Counted from the stretch's first letter, positions 34,969-46,207 are shown. The stretch is DNA of 64,000 bases from Streptomyces sp. HUAS ZL42 (GCF_040782645.1 NZ_CP160403.1:6731001-6795000), one strand, 5' to 3'. The notes: generated by a model not told the origin, from the letters alone. Made by a program: numbers and translations.

Positions 34969-35976
34969 ATGCTCAGCAGAAGGAACTTCCTCACCGCGGC
35001 GGTCGGCGTGGCGGCGGCGGGCGGCCTGGCGGCCTGTGCCAAGAAGGACGACAGCTCGTCCGGCTCCTCCTCCGCGGGCGGCAGCAAGACGATCACGCTC
35101 GGCTTCTCCCAGGTCGGCTCGGAGAGCGGCTGGCGCAGCGCCAACACCACCTCGGTGAAGGACGCGGCCAAGGAGGCGGGCTACAACCTCAAGTTCTCCG
35201 ACGCCCAGCAGAAGCAGGAGAACCAGATCTCCGCGATCCGCAGCTACATCGCGCAGAAGGTGGACGTCATCGCCTTCTCGCCGGTGGTCGTCACCGGCTG
35301 GGACGCGGTGCTCAAGGAGGCCAAGGCCGCGAAGATCCCGGTGGTCCTCACCGACCGCTCGGTGGAGACCTCCGACGACTCCCTGTTCGTGACGCTGGTC
35401 GGCTCCGACTTCACGGACGAGGGCCGGCGCGCGGCCAAGATCCTGGAGAAGGTCATCGCGAAGGCCGGCCTCAAGGGCCCCGTGAAGATCGCCCAGCTGG
35501 AGGGCACCACCGGTGCCGCCCCCGCGATCGAGCGCGCCAAGGGCTTCAAGGAGGTCATGGACGCCGGCCACGCGAGCGACTGGAAGATCGTCGTCAGCCA
35601 GACCGGTGACTTCACCCGCGCGGGCGGCAAGCAGGTCATGGCGGCGTTCCTGCAGTCCAACCCGGACATCAACGTGCTCTTCGCGCACAACGACGACATG
35701 GCCATCGGCGCCATCCAGTCCATCGAGGCGGCCGGCAAGAAGCCCGGCAAGGACATCCTGATCGTCTCGATCGACGGCGTGAAGGACGGCTTCGTGGCCA
35801 TGTCCGAGGGCAAGATCAACGCCATCGTCGAGTGCAACCCGCTGCTCGGCCCCCAGCTGATGGAGGTCGTGAAGAAGGTCAAGGACGGCGAGACGGTCGA
35901 GCGCTGGATCAAGACCAAGGAGGGCGACTTCATGCAGGACCAGGCCGCGGCCGCGCTCCCGACCCGCAAGTACTGA
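34969..35976 (+). CDS. ytfQ: YtfQ-like arabinofuranose/galactofuranose-binding lipoprotein
   Basis: This 335-residue lipoprotein has both a twin-Arg start (SRRNFL) and a lipobox (LAACAKK). The mature part follows E. coli YtfQ closely: GFSQVGSESGWR, QQKQENQISAIRSYIAQ, TGDFTRAGGKQVM, AHNDDMAIGAIQ and SIDGVKDG. YtfQ binds furanose forms of galactose and arabinose. An AAAGGAGAAG ribosome site precedes the ATG. First gene of ytfQ-ytfR-ytfT-yjfF. Confidence 0.93.
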   Translation: MLSRRNFLTAAVGVAAAGGLAACAKKDDSSSGSSSAGGSKTITLGFSQVGSESGWRSANTTSVKDAAKEAGYNLKFSDAQQKQENQISAIRSYIAQKVDVIAFSPVVVTGWDAVLKEAKAAKIPVVLTDRSVETSDDSLFVTLVGSDFTDEGRRAAKILEKVIAKAGLKGPVKIAQLEGTTGAAPAIERAKGFKEVMDAGHASDWKIVVSQTGDFTRAGGKQVMAAFLQSNPDINVLFAHNDDMAIGAIQSIEAAGKKPGKDILIVSIDGVKDGFVAMSEGKINAIVECNPLLGPQLMEVVKKVKDGETVERWIKTKEGDFMQDQAAAALPTRKY

Positions 35977-35993
35977 CCGACCGCACCCACCGG

Positions 35994-36037
35994 CAGGGAG
36001 CCTCCGTCCGACCGGCATTCGGTCGAGAGGCTCCCTG
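35994..36037 (+). promoter_or_regulatory. Intercistronic hairpin between ytfQ and ytfR
   Basis: CAGGGAGCCTC pairs with GAGGCTCCCTG, with an inner GACCG/CGGTC helix in the loop. It may stabilise the ytfQ part of the message or partly stop transcription, giving more binding protein than ATPase. Confidence 0.6.
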
Positions 36038-36071
36038 CGGGCCTGAACCAATCTCAATGAGGAGCGCTGCC

Positions 36072-37606
<1,535 letters not shown>

Positions 37607-37610
<4 letters not shown>

Positions 37611-38716
37611 CCACCTCTTCCCGATTGCGAGCGCTGACCCGCCACAACCTGTTCTGGCCGGTGGCGGTTCTTGTCCTCCTGCTGCTCGTCAACGTTCCCT
37701 TTACGCCAGACTTCTTCTCCGTCCGGATGTCGGACGGCCACCTGTACGGCAGCCTCGTCTCGATCGTGCTGTTCGGATCGCCCCTCATCCTGGTGGCGGT
37801 CGGCATGACCCTGGTCATCGCCACCGGCGGCATCGACCTCTCCGTCGGCGCCGTGGTCGCCATCACCGGAGCGCTGGCCTGCTCGTACATCAGCGACCAG
37901 GCCGACCAGGGCGCCATGTCCGGAGTACTGCTCGCCATGGGCCTGGGCCTGCTGGCCGCGGTCGTCTGCGGCCTGTGGAACGGCTTCCTGGTCGCCAGGA
38001 TGGGCATCCAGCCGATCATCGCCACGCTGATCATCATGGTCGCCGGACGCGGTCTCGCCCAGCTGATCACCGATGGCCAGATCATCACCATCAACAGCGA
38101 GCCGTACAAGCTGATCGGCGGCGGCTACTGGCTGACGCTGCCGTTCTCCATCTTCGTGGTGGCCGTGGTCGTGGCCGTCACCGTGGCGCTGACCCGCCGC
38201 ACGGCGCTCGGGCTGCTCGTCGAGTCGGTCGGCGGCAACGCCGAGGCCAGCCGCCTGGTGGGCATCAGGTCCCGGCGCATCAAGATCATGGTGTACGTCT
38301 TCTGCGCGCTGTGCGCCGGTATCGCGGGCCTGATGATCAGCTCCAACACCTCGGCGGCGGACGGCAACAACGCCGGTCTGTGGATCGAACTCGACGCGAT
38401 CCTCGCCGTGGTGATCGGTGGCACCTCGCTGCTCGGCGGCCGGTTCTCCATCGGCGGCACGGTGGTCGGTGCCCTCGTCATCCAGACCCTGACCACCACG
38501 ATCTACACCATCGGTGTGCCGACCCAGACCAACCTGGTCTTCAAGGCCGCCGTCGTCATCGTCGTCTGCCTGCTGCAGTCCCCGAAGTTCCGCGCCAAGA
38601 TCTTCGGTGCCAGGTTCGCCGCCAGGTTCGGCGCGAAGACAGGCGCCAAGCCGGCCGCGGCCCCGGCGGACCCCGCCTCGGCGACCGAGGCCGCTCCCAA
38701 GATGGAGGTGTCGTGA
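37607..38716 (+). CDS. ytfT: YtfT-like ABC sugar permease
   Basis: This 369-residue permease has about nine hydrophobic segments and the BPD_transp_2 loop ATGGIDLSVGAVVAITGA, then VGGNAEASRLVGI. The GTG start overlaps the ytfR stop. A charged, Ala/Pro-rich tail of about 40 residues extends past the last helix. It is one of two unlike permeases that form the channel. Confidence 0.9.
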
Positions 38717-39741
38717 TGAGCACGACCACCCAGAGCCCCACGGCCGCCTCGGACAGCCGTACCCCGTCCAAGGCGGCGCGTCTGCTCGCCGACCGGCGCC
38801 TGCCCGTCGCGGCGACGGCCCTGCTCTTCCTCGTGATGTACGGCGTGGGCCTGGGCCGGTACCAGTACTACGGGTTCGCCGAACCGCAGGTCTTCCTGAA
38901 CCTGTTCATCGACAACGGCTATCTGCTGGTCGCCGCGGTCGGTGTCACCTTCGTCATCCTGTCCGGGGGCATCGACCTGTCGGTCGGCTCGATGATCGGC
39001 TTCACGACGATGTTCACGGCGTGGCTGGTGGAGCGCCAGGGACTGCCGATCGTGGTCGTGATCCCCATGGCGCTGGCCGTGGGCGCCTTCGGCGGATTCC
39101 TGATGGGCTATGTGATCCACAACTTCGAGATCCAGCCCTTCATCGTGACCCTCGCCGGCCTCTTCCTCTTCCGGGGCCTGTGCCTGGTCATCAGCAAGGA
39201 GTCGATCTCCATCACCGACTCCTCGGTGAGCAGCATGGCCCAGGCGCAGGTGTCGCTGGGGATGGGCTTCCTGTCGATCGGCGCGATCGTCTCGCTGGTC
39301 GTCCTCGCCGTGGCGTTCTACGTCCTGCACTACACCCGCTTCGGGCGCCGGGTGTACGCCATCGGCGGCAACGAGCAGTCGGCCCTGCTGATGGGTCTTC
39401 CGCAGGGCGGCACGAAGATCGCCGTGTACACGGTGAGCGGCTTCTGCTCGGCCCTGGCGGGCCTGCTCTTCACCCTCTACATCCAGTCCGGTGACCCGCT
39501 GCACGCGACCGGTATGGAACTCGACGCGATCGCAGCGGTCGTCATCGGCGGCACCCTGCTGACGGGTGGCTCCGGCTATGTTCTGGGCACCCTCTTCGGT
39601 GTCCTCGTCCTGGGCCTGATCAAGAGCATCATCCAGTTCGAGGGCACGCTCAGCTCCTGGTGGACGAAGATCGCCACCGGTGTGCTGCTGTGCGCGTTCA
39701 TCCTGGTCCAGCGTGCCATGACGGCCCGTAAGAAGACCTGA
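38716..39741 (+). CDS. yjfF: YjfF-like ABC sugar permease
   Basis: This 341-residue permease has about nine hydrophobic segments with LSGGIDLSVGSMIGFTTM and AIGGNEQSALLMGL. It overlaps ytfT by 1 nt (TGATG). It is the second channel subunit, as in the E. coli ytfQRT-yjfF operon. It ends the operon, followed by a strong terminator. Confidence 0.92.
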   Translation: MSTTTQSPTAASDSRTPSKAARLLADRRLPVAATALLFLVMYGVGLGRYQYYGFAEPQVFLNLFIDNGYLLVAAVGVTFVILSGGIDLSVGSMIGFTTMFTAWLVERQGLPIVVVIPMALAVGAFGGFLMGYVIHNFEIQPFIVTLAGLFLFRGLCLVISKESISITDSSVSSMAQAQVSLGMGFLSIGAIVSLVVLAVAFYVLHYTRFGRRVYAIGGNEQSALLMGLPQGGTKIAVYTVSGFCSALAGLLFTLYIQSGDPLHATGMELDAIAAVVIGGTLLTGGSGYVLGTLFGVLVLGLIKSIIQFEGTLSSWWTKIATGVLLCAFILVQRAMTARKKT

Positions 39742-39765
39742 GCCGAAAGGGACGTTCCAGTCCGG

Positions 39766-39802
39766 AGCGGTCCGGGGCACGCACGCCGTGCCCCGGACCG
39801 CT
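39766..39802. terminator. Bidirectional terminator between yjfF and the marR-type gene
   Basis: AGCGGTCCGGGGCAC pairs perfectly with GTGCCCCGGACCGCT around a 7-nt loop. It separates convergent genes. Confidence 0.85.
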
Positions 39803-39810
39803 TGCGTTTG

Positions 39811-40260
39811 TCAGTTCGAGCGGGCCGGGTTCAGCATCCGCCGCAACAACCCCCGCATCACCAGCCGTTCCTCTTCGCTGAGCCCGGCCAGCGGCTCGCG
39901 GGCGAAGTGCAGGGACTCGCGCAGGCTGCGGGCGACGCGGCGGCCCTCATCGGTCGCCGCGGCCAGCTTCACGCGGCGGTCGGCCGGGTCCGGGCGGCGT
40001 TCGACCAGGCCGCGGGACTCCAGGCGGTCGACGATCCCGGTGACGTTCGACGGCTCGCACTTCAGCTTCTGGGCCAGCTTGCGCATCGGCAGCGGCTCCA
40101 GGGACAGAAGACTCAGCAGGCGCGCCTGCGCGCCGGTCAGCGCGTGCTCGCCGGCCGCGGTCTCGTAGTCATCGTAGAAACGGGCCACAACCTCGCCGAT
40201 GAGCTCGACGACTTCCATGGTCAGTGCGTCGGGACGATGGGTCTTCTGCGGAGTGGCCAT
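39811..40260 (-). CDS. MarR-family regulator
   Basis: This 149-residue protein has the winged helix ALTGAQARLLSLLSLEPLPMRKLAQKLKCEPSNVTGIVDRLESRGLV and the wing RRPDPADRRVKLA. It is divergent from an oxidoreductase gene and probably represses it, releasing on binding an electrophile or phenolic ligand. Inverted repeats in the 88-nt gap are likely its sites. Confidence 0.9.
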   Translation of the reverse strand: MATPQKTHRPDALTMEVVELIGEVVARFYDDYETAAGEHALTGAQARLLSLLSLEPLPMRKLAQKLKCEPSNVTGIVDRLESRGLVERRPDPADRRVKLAAATDEGRRVARSLRESLHFAREPLAGLSEEERLVMRGLLRRMLNPARSN

Positions 40261-40291
40261 GCGCTCCAGGGTACCCCGTTACTTGACATCA

Positions 40292-40328
40292 TGAAATATT
40301 CAGGCGCATGGTTGTTTCAGATGCTGAA
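40292..40328. promoter_or_regulatory. Candidate MarR operators
   Basis: TGAAATATTCA at 40292-40302 and TTCAGATGCTGAA at 40316-40328 are two short palindromes between the divergent marR-type and oxidoreductase genes, with related half-sites (TGAA/TTCA). Confidence 0.5.
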
Positions 40329-40348
40329 GTAAATCGAAAGGCGTAGTC

Positions 40349-41347
40349 ATGATCAACCGCGAATGGCACCTGCTCAGCCGCCCGGTCGGCTGGCCGAAGC
40401 CCGAGGACTTCGCCCTGGTCGAGGCGGAGGTCCCGACGCCGGGCGAGGGTCAGGTGCTGGTGCGGAATAAGTACCTCTCCGTCGACCCGTACATGCGCGG
40501 CCGCATGAGCGCCGCCAAGTCCTACGTCGCCCCCTTCGAGCTCGGCAAGGTCATGCAGGGCGGCGCGGTCGGCGAGGTCGTGGCCTCCAACGCCGAGGGC
40601 GTGGCCGTCGGCGACCACGTACTGCACTTCTTCGGCTGGCGCGAGTACGCCGCGGTGGACGCGAAGAACGCCGTCAAGGTCGACCCCGAAGCCGCGCCCC
40701 TCTCCACGTATCTCGGCGTCCTCGGCATGACCGGCCTCACCGCCTACGCCGGCCTGCTGCGCACCGCCGCCTTCAAGGAGGGCGACTCCGTCTTCGTGTC
40801 GGGCGCGGCGGGCGCCGTCGGCAGCCAGGTGGGCCAGATCGCCAAGCTGAAGGGCGCCTCGCGGGTCATCGGCTCCGCCGGCTCCGACGACAAGGTCAAG
40901 CTGCTCGTCGAGGAGTACGGCTTCGACGCGGCCTTCAACTACAGGAGCGGCCCGGTGAACGAGCAGCTGCGGGCGGCCGCTCCCGACGGTGTCGACGTGT
41001 ACTTCGACAACGTCGGCGGCGATCACCTCGAGGCCGCGATCGGACAGCTCAACCAGGGCGGCCGTATCGCCGTCTGCGGCATGATCTCCGTCTACAACAA
41101 CACCGAGCCGGCCCCCGGCCCGAAGAACCTCGCCCGACTCATCCAGACCCGCGGCCGCATCGAGGGCTTCCTGGTCGGCGACCACTACGACCTGCAGACG
41201 CAGTTCGTGCAGGAGGTCGGCGCCTGGGTCCGTTCCGGCGAGCTGAAGTACCGCGAGACGGTCGTCGAGGGCATCGAGAACAACCTGGAGGCGTTCCTCG
41301 GGGTCCTGCGCGGCGACAACACCGGCAAGATGATCGTCAAGCTCTGA
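40349..41347 (+). CDS. NADP-dependent oxidoreductase of the CurA/PTGR type
   Basis: This 332-residue medium-chain reductase lacks zinc. Family text includes WPKPEDF, LSVDPYMRGRM, GMTGLTAYAGL, VSGAAGAVGSQVGQIAKLKG, and DVYFDNVGGDHLEAA with GMISVYN. It probably reduces alpha,beta-unsaturated carbonyl compounds with NADPH. The GAAAGG leader precedes the ATG. Divergent from the MarR gene, hence probably induced by its substrates. Confidence 0.9.
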   Translation: MINREWHLLSRPVGWPKPEDFALVEAEVPTPGEGQVLVRNKYLSVDPYMRGRMSAAKSYVAPFELGKVMQGGAVGEVVASNAEGVAVGDHVLHFFGWREYAAVDAKNAVKVDPEAAPLSTYLGVLGMTGLTAYAGLLRTAAFKEGDSVFVSGAAGAVGSQVGQIAKLKGASRVIGSAGSDDKVKLLVEEYGFDAAFNYRSGPVNEQLRAAAPDGVDVYFDNVGGDHLEAAIGQLNQGGRIAVCGMISVYNNTEPAPGPKNLARLIQTRGRIEGFLVGDHYDLQTQFVQEVGAWVRSGELKYRETVVEGIENNLEAFLGVLRGDNTGKMIVKL

Positions 41348-41409
41348 CCGGCGAGAACGGGAGCGACACCCCGTGACGCCGGTCCGCCGGCGCTCGTTGC
41401 GCACGGCGA

Positions 41410-41443
41410 AGGCCGCACCCTTGGACGTGGGGTGCGGCCTTTT
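41410..41443 (+). terminator. Terminator after the oxidoreductase
   Basis: AGGCCGCACCC pairs with GGGTGCGGCCT around a 9-nt loop and is followed by TTTT, a good intrinsic terminator. Confidence 0.8.
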
Positions 41444-41700
41444 GGATGGCTCGGTCGCCTGCGGGCGCTTTCAGCCGGTGTCGAGACGGCGATCGTGCTC
41501 AGCGCTTCGGGCCTCCGCTTGGATGGCTCGGTCGCCTACAGGCGCTTTCAGCCGGTGTCGAGACGGCGAACGTGCTCAGCGCTTCGGGCCTCCGCTTGGA
41601 TGGCTCGGTCGCCTGCGGGCGCTTTCAGCCGGTGTCGAGACGGCGATCGTGCTCAGCGCTTCGCGCCTCCGCGCGTTCGCCGTCTCGACACCGGCGCGCC
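41444..41700. repeat. Dispersed intergenic repeat, copy 1 (three 77-nt units plus long hairpin)
   Basis: Units begin at 41444, 41521 and 41598 with GGATGGCTCGGTCGCCT and are spaced exactly 77 nt apart. The third unit carries GCCGGTGTCGAGACGGCGA (41628-41646), which pairs perfectly with its complement at 41677-41695 over a 30-nt loop. The same element recurs at 57533-57690. It is non-coding, and no gene is seen in 41348-41817. Confidence 0.8.
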
Positions 41701-41817
41701 CTTCGGCTCCCTCGCGGCCGGCGCGTGGGGGCACTGGGCTTTGGTGGGCCCTTGCCGTTGGTTGTTGTGGTCAAGTCGCCGGCGTTGCCTCGTGTACGGC
41801 CTGCGTGGACCGGTCGC

Positions 41818-42969
41818 TCAAGTTGCCGGCGCCGCCGTGTGCACCGCCTTCACCAGCCGTACGTTCTCCGGCGCCGCCCCGCCCGGGAAGGCGACGCGCC
41901 GGCGCGTGTACCCGTACGCCAGCCCGCAGCGCGGGTCGGCGAAGGCCTGCGAACCGCCGGCGCCGCTGTGCCCGAACGTCCCGGCGCCCAGGAACGGGTA
42001 CCACGTGTCGGCCACCGCCTGGAATCCGAGCCCGAACGACTTGTGCGTCCGTGCCACCAGGTCGTACCCCGTCGAATGGATCTGCCCGACCTCGGCGATG
42101 GTGTCCGGCTTCAGCAGCGGCGGCCTCCCGTCCAGCTCGCTGATCGCCGCCGCGTACATCCCCGCGAGCCCGCGCGCCGCCGCGACACCGCCCGCCGACG
42201 CCGGCCCCTTGGCGCGCACGGTACGGGAGTTGGGGTGATCCACCAGGTCACCCGGCTCCGGGACGTGCGTGTTGAAGGCGATCGAGGAAAGGCTGTGCGG
42301 CCCGGTCCGTGCAGCGTCGAGCACGGCCTGCTGCTCCGCGGTGGGCGCCATCGGCTGCACGGACCGGAAGCGGGGCTCCAGCGCCGAGGGCAGCCCGAGA
42401 AAGAAGTCCAGCCCGTACGGCGCCCGCACCCGCTCCTCGTACACCTCCTGGAGCGTACGGCCGGTGGCCCGCCGCACGATCTCACCGGCGAGCGCGCCGA
42501 TGACCAGCGCGTGATAGCCGAAGGCCGTACCGGGGCGCCAGAACGGCCGCTGGTCCGCGAGCCGTTCGGCGATGACGCGATCGTCGGCCAACTCGGCCTC
42601 GGTGAACCCGGTGTCGAGCCCGACCAGCCCCGCCCGGTGGGCGAGCAGGTCGCGCAGGCTCAGCCCTCCCTTGCCCTCGGCACCGAACTCCGGCCAGTAG
42701 TACGTCACTTTTCGGTCCAGTTCCAGGGTGCCGTCCTGCACGAGGAGCGCGACCACGAGGTGGGCGGCGCCCTTGGTGGACGAGAAGACGCCGTACAGGG
42801 ACTCGGCGTCGTTGCCGTCCCCCGCCCACAGGTCGACGACCTTCCGGCCGTGCACGTACGCGCACAACTGCCCTTCGTAGTCGGGCCGCTCCTCGGCCAC
42901 GAACGCGGCGAACTCCTCCCGCACGGCTCCATAGCCGTCGGCGACGGTGCCGTGGATCTCCTGCGTCAT
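41818..42969 (-). CDS. Beta-lactamase-fold serine esterase
   Basis: This 383-residue protein has the class C-like catalytic SxxK as SSTK (near residue 68), a second motif with Tyr in FGYHALV, and a terminal HSGAGGSQAF. These are the marks of EstB-type esterases and penicillin-binding-protein-like hydrolases. No signal peptide is present, so it is cytoplasmic. Substrate not predictable. It stands alone on the minus strand next to the repeat element. Confidence 0.88.
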   Translation of the reverse strand: MTQEIHGTVADGYGAVREEFAAFVAEERPDYEGQLCAYVHGRKVVDLWAGDGNDAESLYGVFSSTKGAAHLVVALLVQDGTLELDRKVTYYWPEFGAEGKGGLSLRDLLAHRAGLVGLDTGFTEAELADDRVIAERLADQRPFWRPGTAFGYHALVIGALAGEIVRRATGRTLQEVYEERVRAPYGLDFFLGLPSALEPRFRSVQPMAPTAEQQAVLDAARTGPHSLSSIAFNTHVPEPGDLVDHPNSRTVRAKGPASAGGVAAARGLAGMYAAAISELDGRPPLLKPDTIAEVGQIHSTGYDLVARTHKSFGLGFQAVADTWYPFLGAGTFGHSGAGGSQAFADPRCGLAYGYTRRRVAFPGGAAPENVRLVKAVHTAAPAT

Positions 42970-43170
42970 CCGCTCCTCCTCAACCTCAGCCGCTGCCGAT
43001 CCGACTTGCCGAGATCGTTGCCTTCTTGTGATCGGTACGGCGAGGTGTACCCGTTCGACTCAACAGCAATAGGAGGGCGTTGGTGTCACGGATGCCCCGG
43101 ATGGCCTACGGCGGGGCCCCGGGAGGGGCCATGCTGAGTCCTCCGGGTGCACGTGAGGCGAGGAGAGCCC

Positions 43171-44034
43171 ATGGCAACGATTCCTTCGCTCCCCAGCAGG
43201 GACGACGTGCTGCGCGTGGCGCGCAGCACGACCGACATCACCGGCCAACTCCTGGACACGGCCGGGAACATCACCAGGATCGCGATCAACACGTTCGACC
43301 CGCGGGACGGTTCGGGAGCGGAGGTGCTGCGGGTGCTGCGCCGCACGACGGCGGAACTGGCGGAGGCCAGTGCCTCACCGCAGGCCCAGGAGGCCTTCTA
43401 CCGCATCGTCGACACACTGACCCGGCTGGGCACGAGTGGGGCGCCTCTCGCCGTGCACCCGGTGAGCGAGCCGGCGCAGGCACTGCTGACGGCCCTCGGC
43501 GACAGTCTGCTGCCGGTGCTGGACGCCGTCGAGCCCGCGGTGGAGGAGTTCGCGGCGGTGCTCGGCGAACTGGTCGAGGCGATGTCGCCGTTGCTGCCCG
43601 CGGGGGCCGGGCTCACGGCGGGCGTACTGCTGGCCCTCTCGCCGGTGATCCGGGCCGCGGCGGACGTACTGCGGGAGTCGACGCCGGAACTGAGCCGCAT
43701 CGCCGACGCACTGACCGCCGCCGTGGCACCGCTGATGCCGTTGCAGGTGGCGGTGGCCGAGCGGACCGCCGCCGCGGGCGCGGACGTCGTACGGGCCGCC
43801 CTGCCCGCGCTGGCCGACCTGACGGAGGCGGCCGCGGCCTCGGCGAAGGCGGCACGGCCGGTACTGGTCGCCGGGGAGGAGCTGGTGGTGGCGGGCCTCG
43901 AACAGCTCCAGCCGGTGCTGCTGGCGGGCGCCTACCGCGCGGGCCGTCTGGCGCGGGCGACGGCGGTACGGGTGTCGGCGGCGGTGTCCCCGGCGGCGGA
44001 GCGGGGCGTCGTGGTGGCGGTGGCGCCGGTGTGA
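43171..44034 (+). CDS. Hypothetical Ala/Val-rich helical protein
   Basis: This 287-residue protein starts at an ATG with GGAGAG upstream. It is mostly helical with alternating hydrophobic stretches (AGLTAGVLLALSPVIRAAADVL, VAPLMPLQVAVAE) and few charged residues; no signal peptide or clear membrane helix. No family recognised. The 201-nt region upstream shows no other gene. It is followed by an EI24-type gene after 55 nt, which may be co-transcribed. Confidence 0.65.
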   Translation: MATIPSLPSRDDVLRVARSTTDITGQLLDTAGNITRIAINTFDPRDGSGAEVLRVLRRTTAELAEASASPQAQEAFYRIVDTLTRLGTSGAPLAVHPVSEPAQALLTALGDSLLPVLDAVEPAVEEFAAVLGELVEAMSPLLPAGAGLTAGVLLALSPVIRAAADVLRESTPELSRIADALTAAVAPLMPLQVAVAERTAAAGADVVRAALPALADLTEAAAASAKAARPVLVAGEELVVAGLEQLQPVLLAGAYRAGRLARATAVRVSAAVSPAAERGVVVAVAPV

Positions 44035-44089
44035 CCGGCTCCCCGGCGCCGCCTGCCGGGGAGTGCCGGCCCGTCGATAGAGTTGACCC

Positions 44090-44917
44090 ATGCGCGATCT
44101 TGGGACGGGTTTCGGCTATCTCCTGAAGGGCCAGCGATGGGTCGGCCGGCACGGCAGGCAGTACGGCTTCGGGCTCATCCCGGGCCTGATCACGCTCGTT
44201 CTGTACGCGGCCGCGCTCGGCGCGCTCGCGGTGTGGGGTGACGACTTCGTCGGCTGGGCGACCCCGTTCGCCGACGACTGGTCGAGCCCCTGGCGCGGGC
44301 TCTTCCGCGGCTTCCTCACGGTGGTCGTCTTCGCCCTCTCCCTGCTCCTCGCCGTCGTCACCTTCACCGCTGTGACGCTCCTCGTCGGCCAGCCCTTCTA
44401 CGAGAACCTCTCCGAGAAGGTCGACCGGGACGTGTCCCCGGACGGCACGGCACCCGAGTCCGGCCTTCCGCTCTGGCGCGAGTTGTGGATCTCGGCCCGC
44501 GACAGCCTCCGTATCGTCGTGCGGGCCGCCCTCTGGGCGGTGCTGCTCTTCGCGCTGGGCTTCGTCCCGGTCGCCGGCCAGACGGTCGTCCCGGTGATCG
44601 GCTTCTTCGTCACCGGCTTCTTCCTCACCGAGGAGCTCACCGCCGTGGCCCTCCAGCGCCGGGGCGTCGAACTCCGCGACCGCCTCACCCTGCTCCGCTC
44701 CCGCAGAACCCTGGTCTGGGGCTTCGGCACACCCCTGGCCCTGGCCTTCGTGGTCCCCTTCGTAGCGGTGTTCCTGATGCCGGGCGCGGTCGCGGGCGCG
44801 ACGCTCCTGACGCGGGAGTTGCTGGGCGAGGAGACCGCGGAGGACGAGGAAGGCGACGCGGACGAGGAGAGCGCTAGGACACCGCAGTCACCAGAATCGA
44901 CCTCACCTGCGCAATGA
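44090..44917 (+). CDS. EI24/CysZ-like membrane protein
   Basis: This 275-residue protein has four to six hydrophobic segments with FGLIPGLITLVLYAAALGAL at the start and VGQPFYENLSEKVDRDV, a family hallmark, in the middle, then a hydrophobic PVAGQTVVPVIGFFVTGFF. The C-terminal 35 residues are acidic. EI24/CysZ proteins include sulfate permeases, but the bacterial members are mostly uncharacterised. It converges with and overlaps the next gene by 44 nt. Confidence 0.85.
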   Translation: MRDLGTGFGYLLKGQRWVGRHGRQYGFGLIPGLITLVLYAAALGALAVWGDDFVGWATPFADDWSSPWRGLFRGFLTVVVFALSLLLAVVTFTAVTLLVGQPFYENLSEKVDRDVSPDGTAPESGLPLWRELWISARDSLRIVVRAALWAVLLFALGFVPVAGQTVVPVIGFFVTGFFLTEELTAVALQRRGVELRDRLTLLRSRRTLVWGFGTPLALAFVVPFVAVFLMPGAVAGATLLTRELLGEETAEDEEGDADEESARTPQSPESTSPAQ

Positions 44918-46112
44918 TGTCCAGCCGGTTGCGCACGAACTCCGGATCCGTCACCGTCCCGGTCCCCGGATCCGTGTTTCCCGCGCCGAACTGCAGCACC
45001 GGCGTGTGCACATGGCCGCCCGGCAGACTGTCGTGCAGCCCCAGCCGGTCCCGCAGCAGCGTCGCCCGGTAGGCGATCTCGTTGGACAGGTAGTTCCCGC
45101 CGCCCCCGGCACGAGCCGTCGAGCCCGGCGTCGGCCCGTCCGGCCGTACGACGGGATCGGTGCCTCCCGCCGGGATCTCGGTCACGGCGGTGTTGTCGTA
45201 CACGGGGAAACGCCCGGTGTTCGCGGCCACGATCTTCTGGTACGGCAAGGTCGTCGTCGTCCACTGCGGCTGCGAGGCCGGATCGGTGACCGGGACGGTC
45301 TCCGTCCTGCTCACGTTCTCGTTGTCCGGGAATCCGCCCCGCCAGGCTCCGTTGGTCCGCTCGACGTCGAACCGGCCGATCCGGCCCTGGCTCACCGTCG
45401 TGAAGAGATGCACGGTCGGCAGATACGGGCGCAGGGTGCGCTCCACCGTCCCCTCGGCGAAGTCCTGCCAGCGCACCGGGAACACGGCGGTCTCGACGCG
45501 CGCCGGTCCGTCCGCCGTCTCGATCACCGTGCCGTCGAGGGCGAGCGCGGTGGCCCCGGAGGGGTTGGAGATGCGGATGTCCCGGTCGAGGGTGAACGGG
45601 TCGAAGCCGGTGACGAGGATCCGCTTGAGTCCCTTGTGGTGCGGGTAGCGGATGTCGGTCTGGCCGCGGGAGGTCCGCTCCAGCGCGTGGAGGAGCCGGG
45701 CGCGTTGGACGTCGGTCAGGGCGAACCCCGGCTCCCACGTGCGCACTTCCCGGGTCATCCCGAGGCGCGCCCAGTACAGCGGCCGGTCGTCGTCCCGGCT
45801 GAGGTCCCCGCCCGCCGGCCCCCGCCCCTGTGCCCGGTCGACCGCCCGCCGCCACAGCGCGGCTCCCTCGCGTACGACGACGCCGCGGGCCTGCGCGTAG
45901 GTGTGCGCGGTGGCGAGCGCCCGGGCGAACCGTGGGGCCACGGTGTCGAATCCGGACCGTTCGAGGATCTGCTGCGGCACTGCCTTGCCGAGCCGCTGCT
46001 CCTCGACGGTGGGGGCGGGGGCGTTCTCGGCGGCCGCGGCGGTGGTCGGGGCCGAGAGGCCGGCCAGCAGGGTCAGTCCGAGGAGGCCGATTCGAACTCG
46101 TATCGAATGCAC
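44874..46112 (-). CDS. Secreted pyroglutamyl-peptidase (C15)-like protein
   Basis: This 412-residue protein starts at a GTG with GGAAGGA upstream and has a Sec signal (IGLLGLTLLAGLSAPTTAAAA). The C15-type domain begins at about residue 150 with ILVTGFDPFTLDRDIRISNPSG, where the usual text is VLVTGFEPFGG...NPS. LHDSLPGGHVHTPVLQFG near the end may carry the catalytic His, but the usual catalytic Cys motif is not obvious. Activity is therefore uncertain. The N-terminal 150 residues are a lineage-specific extension. Confidence 0.75.
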   Translation of the reverse strand: MHSIRVRIGLLGLTLLAGLSAPTTAAAAENAPAPTVEEQRLGKAVPQQILERSGFDTVAPRFARALATAHTYAQARGVVVREGAALWRRAVDRAQGRGPAGGDLSRDDDRPLYWARLGMTREVRTWEPGFALTDVQRARLLHALERTSRGQTDIRYPHHKGLKRILVTGFDPFTLDRDIRISNPSGATALALDGTVIETADGPARVETAVFPVRWQDFAEGTVERTLRPYLPTVHLFTTVSQGRIGRFDVERTNGAWRGGFPDNENVSRTETVPVTDPASQPQWTTTTLPYQKIVAANTGRFPVYDNTAVTEIPAGGTDPVVRPDGPTPGSTARAGGGGNYLSNEIAYRATLLRDRLGLHDSLPGGHVHTPVLQFGAGNTDPGTGTVTDPEFVRNRLDIIAQVRSILVTAVS

Positions 46113-46207
46113 GGCAGTTCGGGTCCTTCCGTCACGGTGGGGGAGTACGTGGTGCGGGACGGCCGCAGTATCGCGTGACGGAAGTGGTCTACGCCATGGC
46201 GTGTGAC

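Noticed and set aside
41444..41700. Regularly spaced repeats that could suggest a CRISPR array
   Set aside because: The 77-nt units are repeats throughout with no unique spacers, and no cas genes are nearby.
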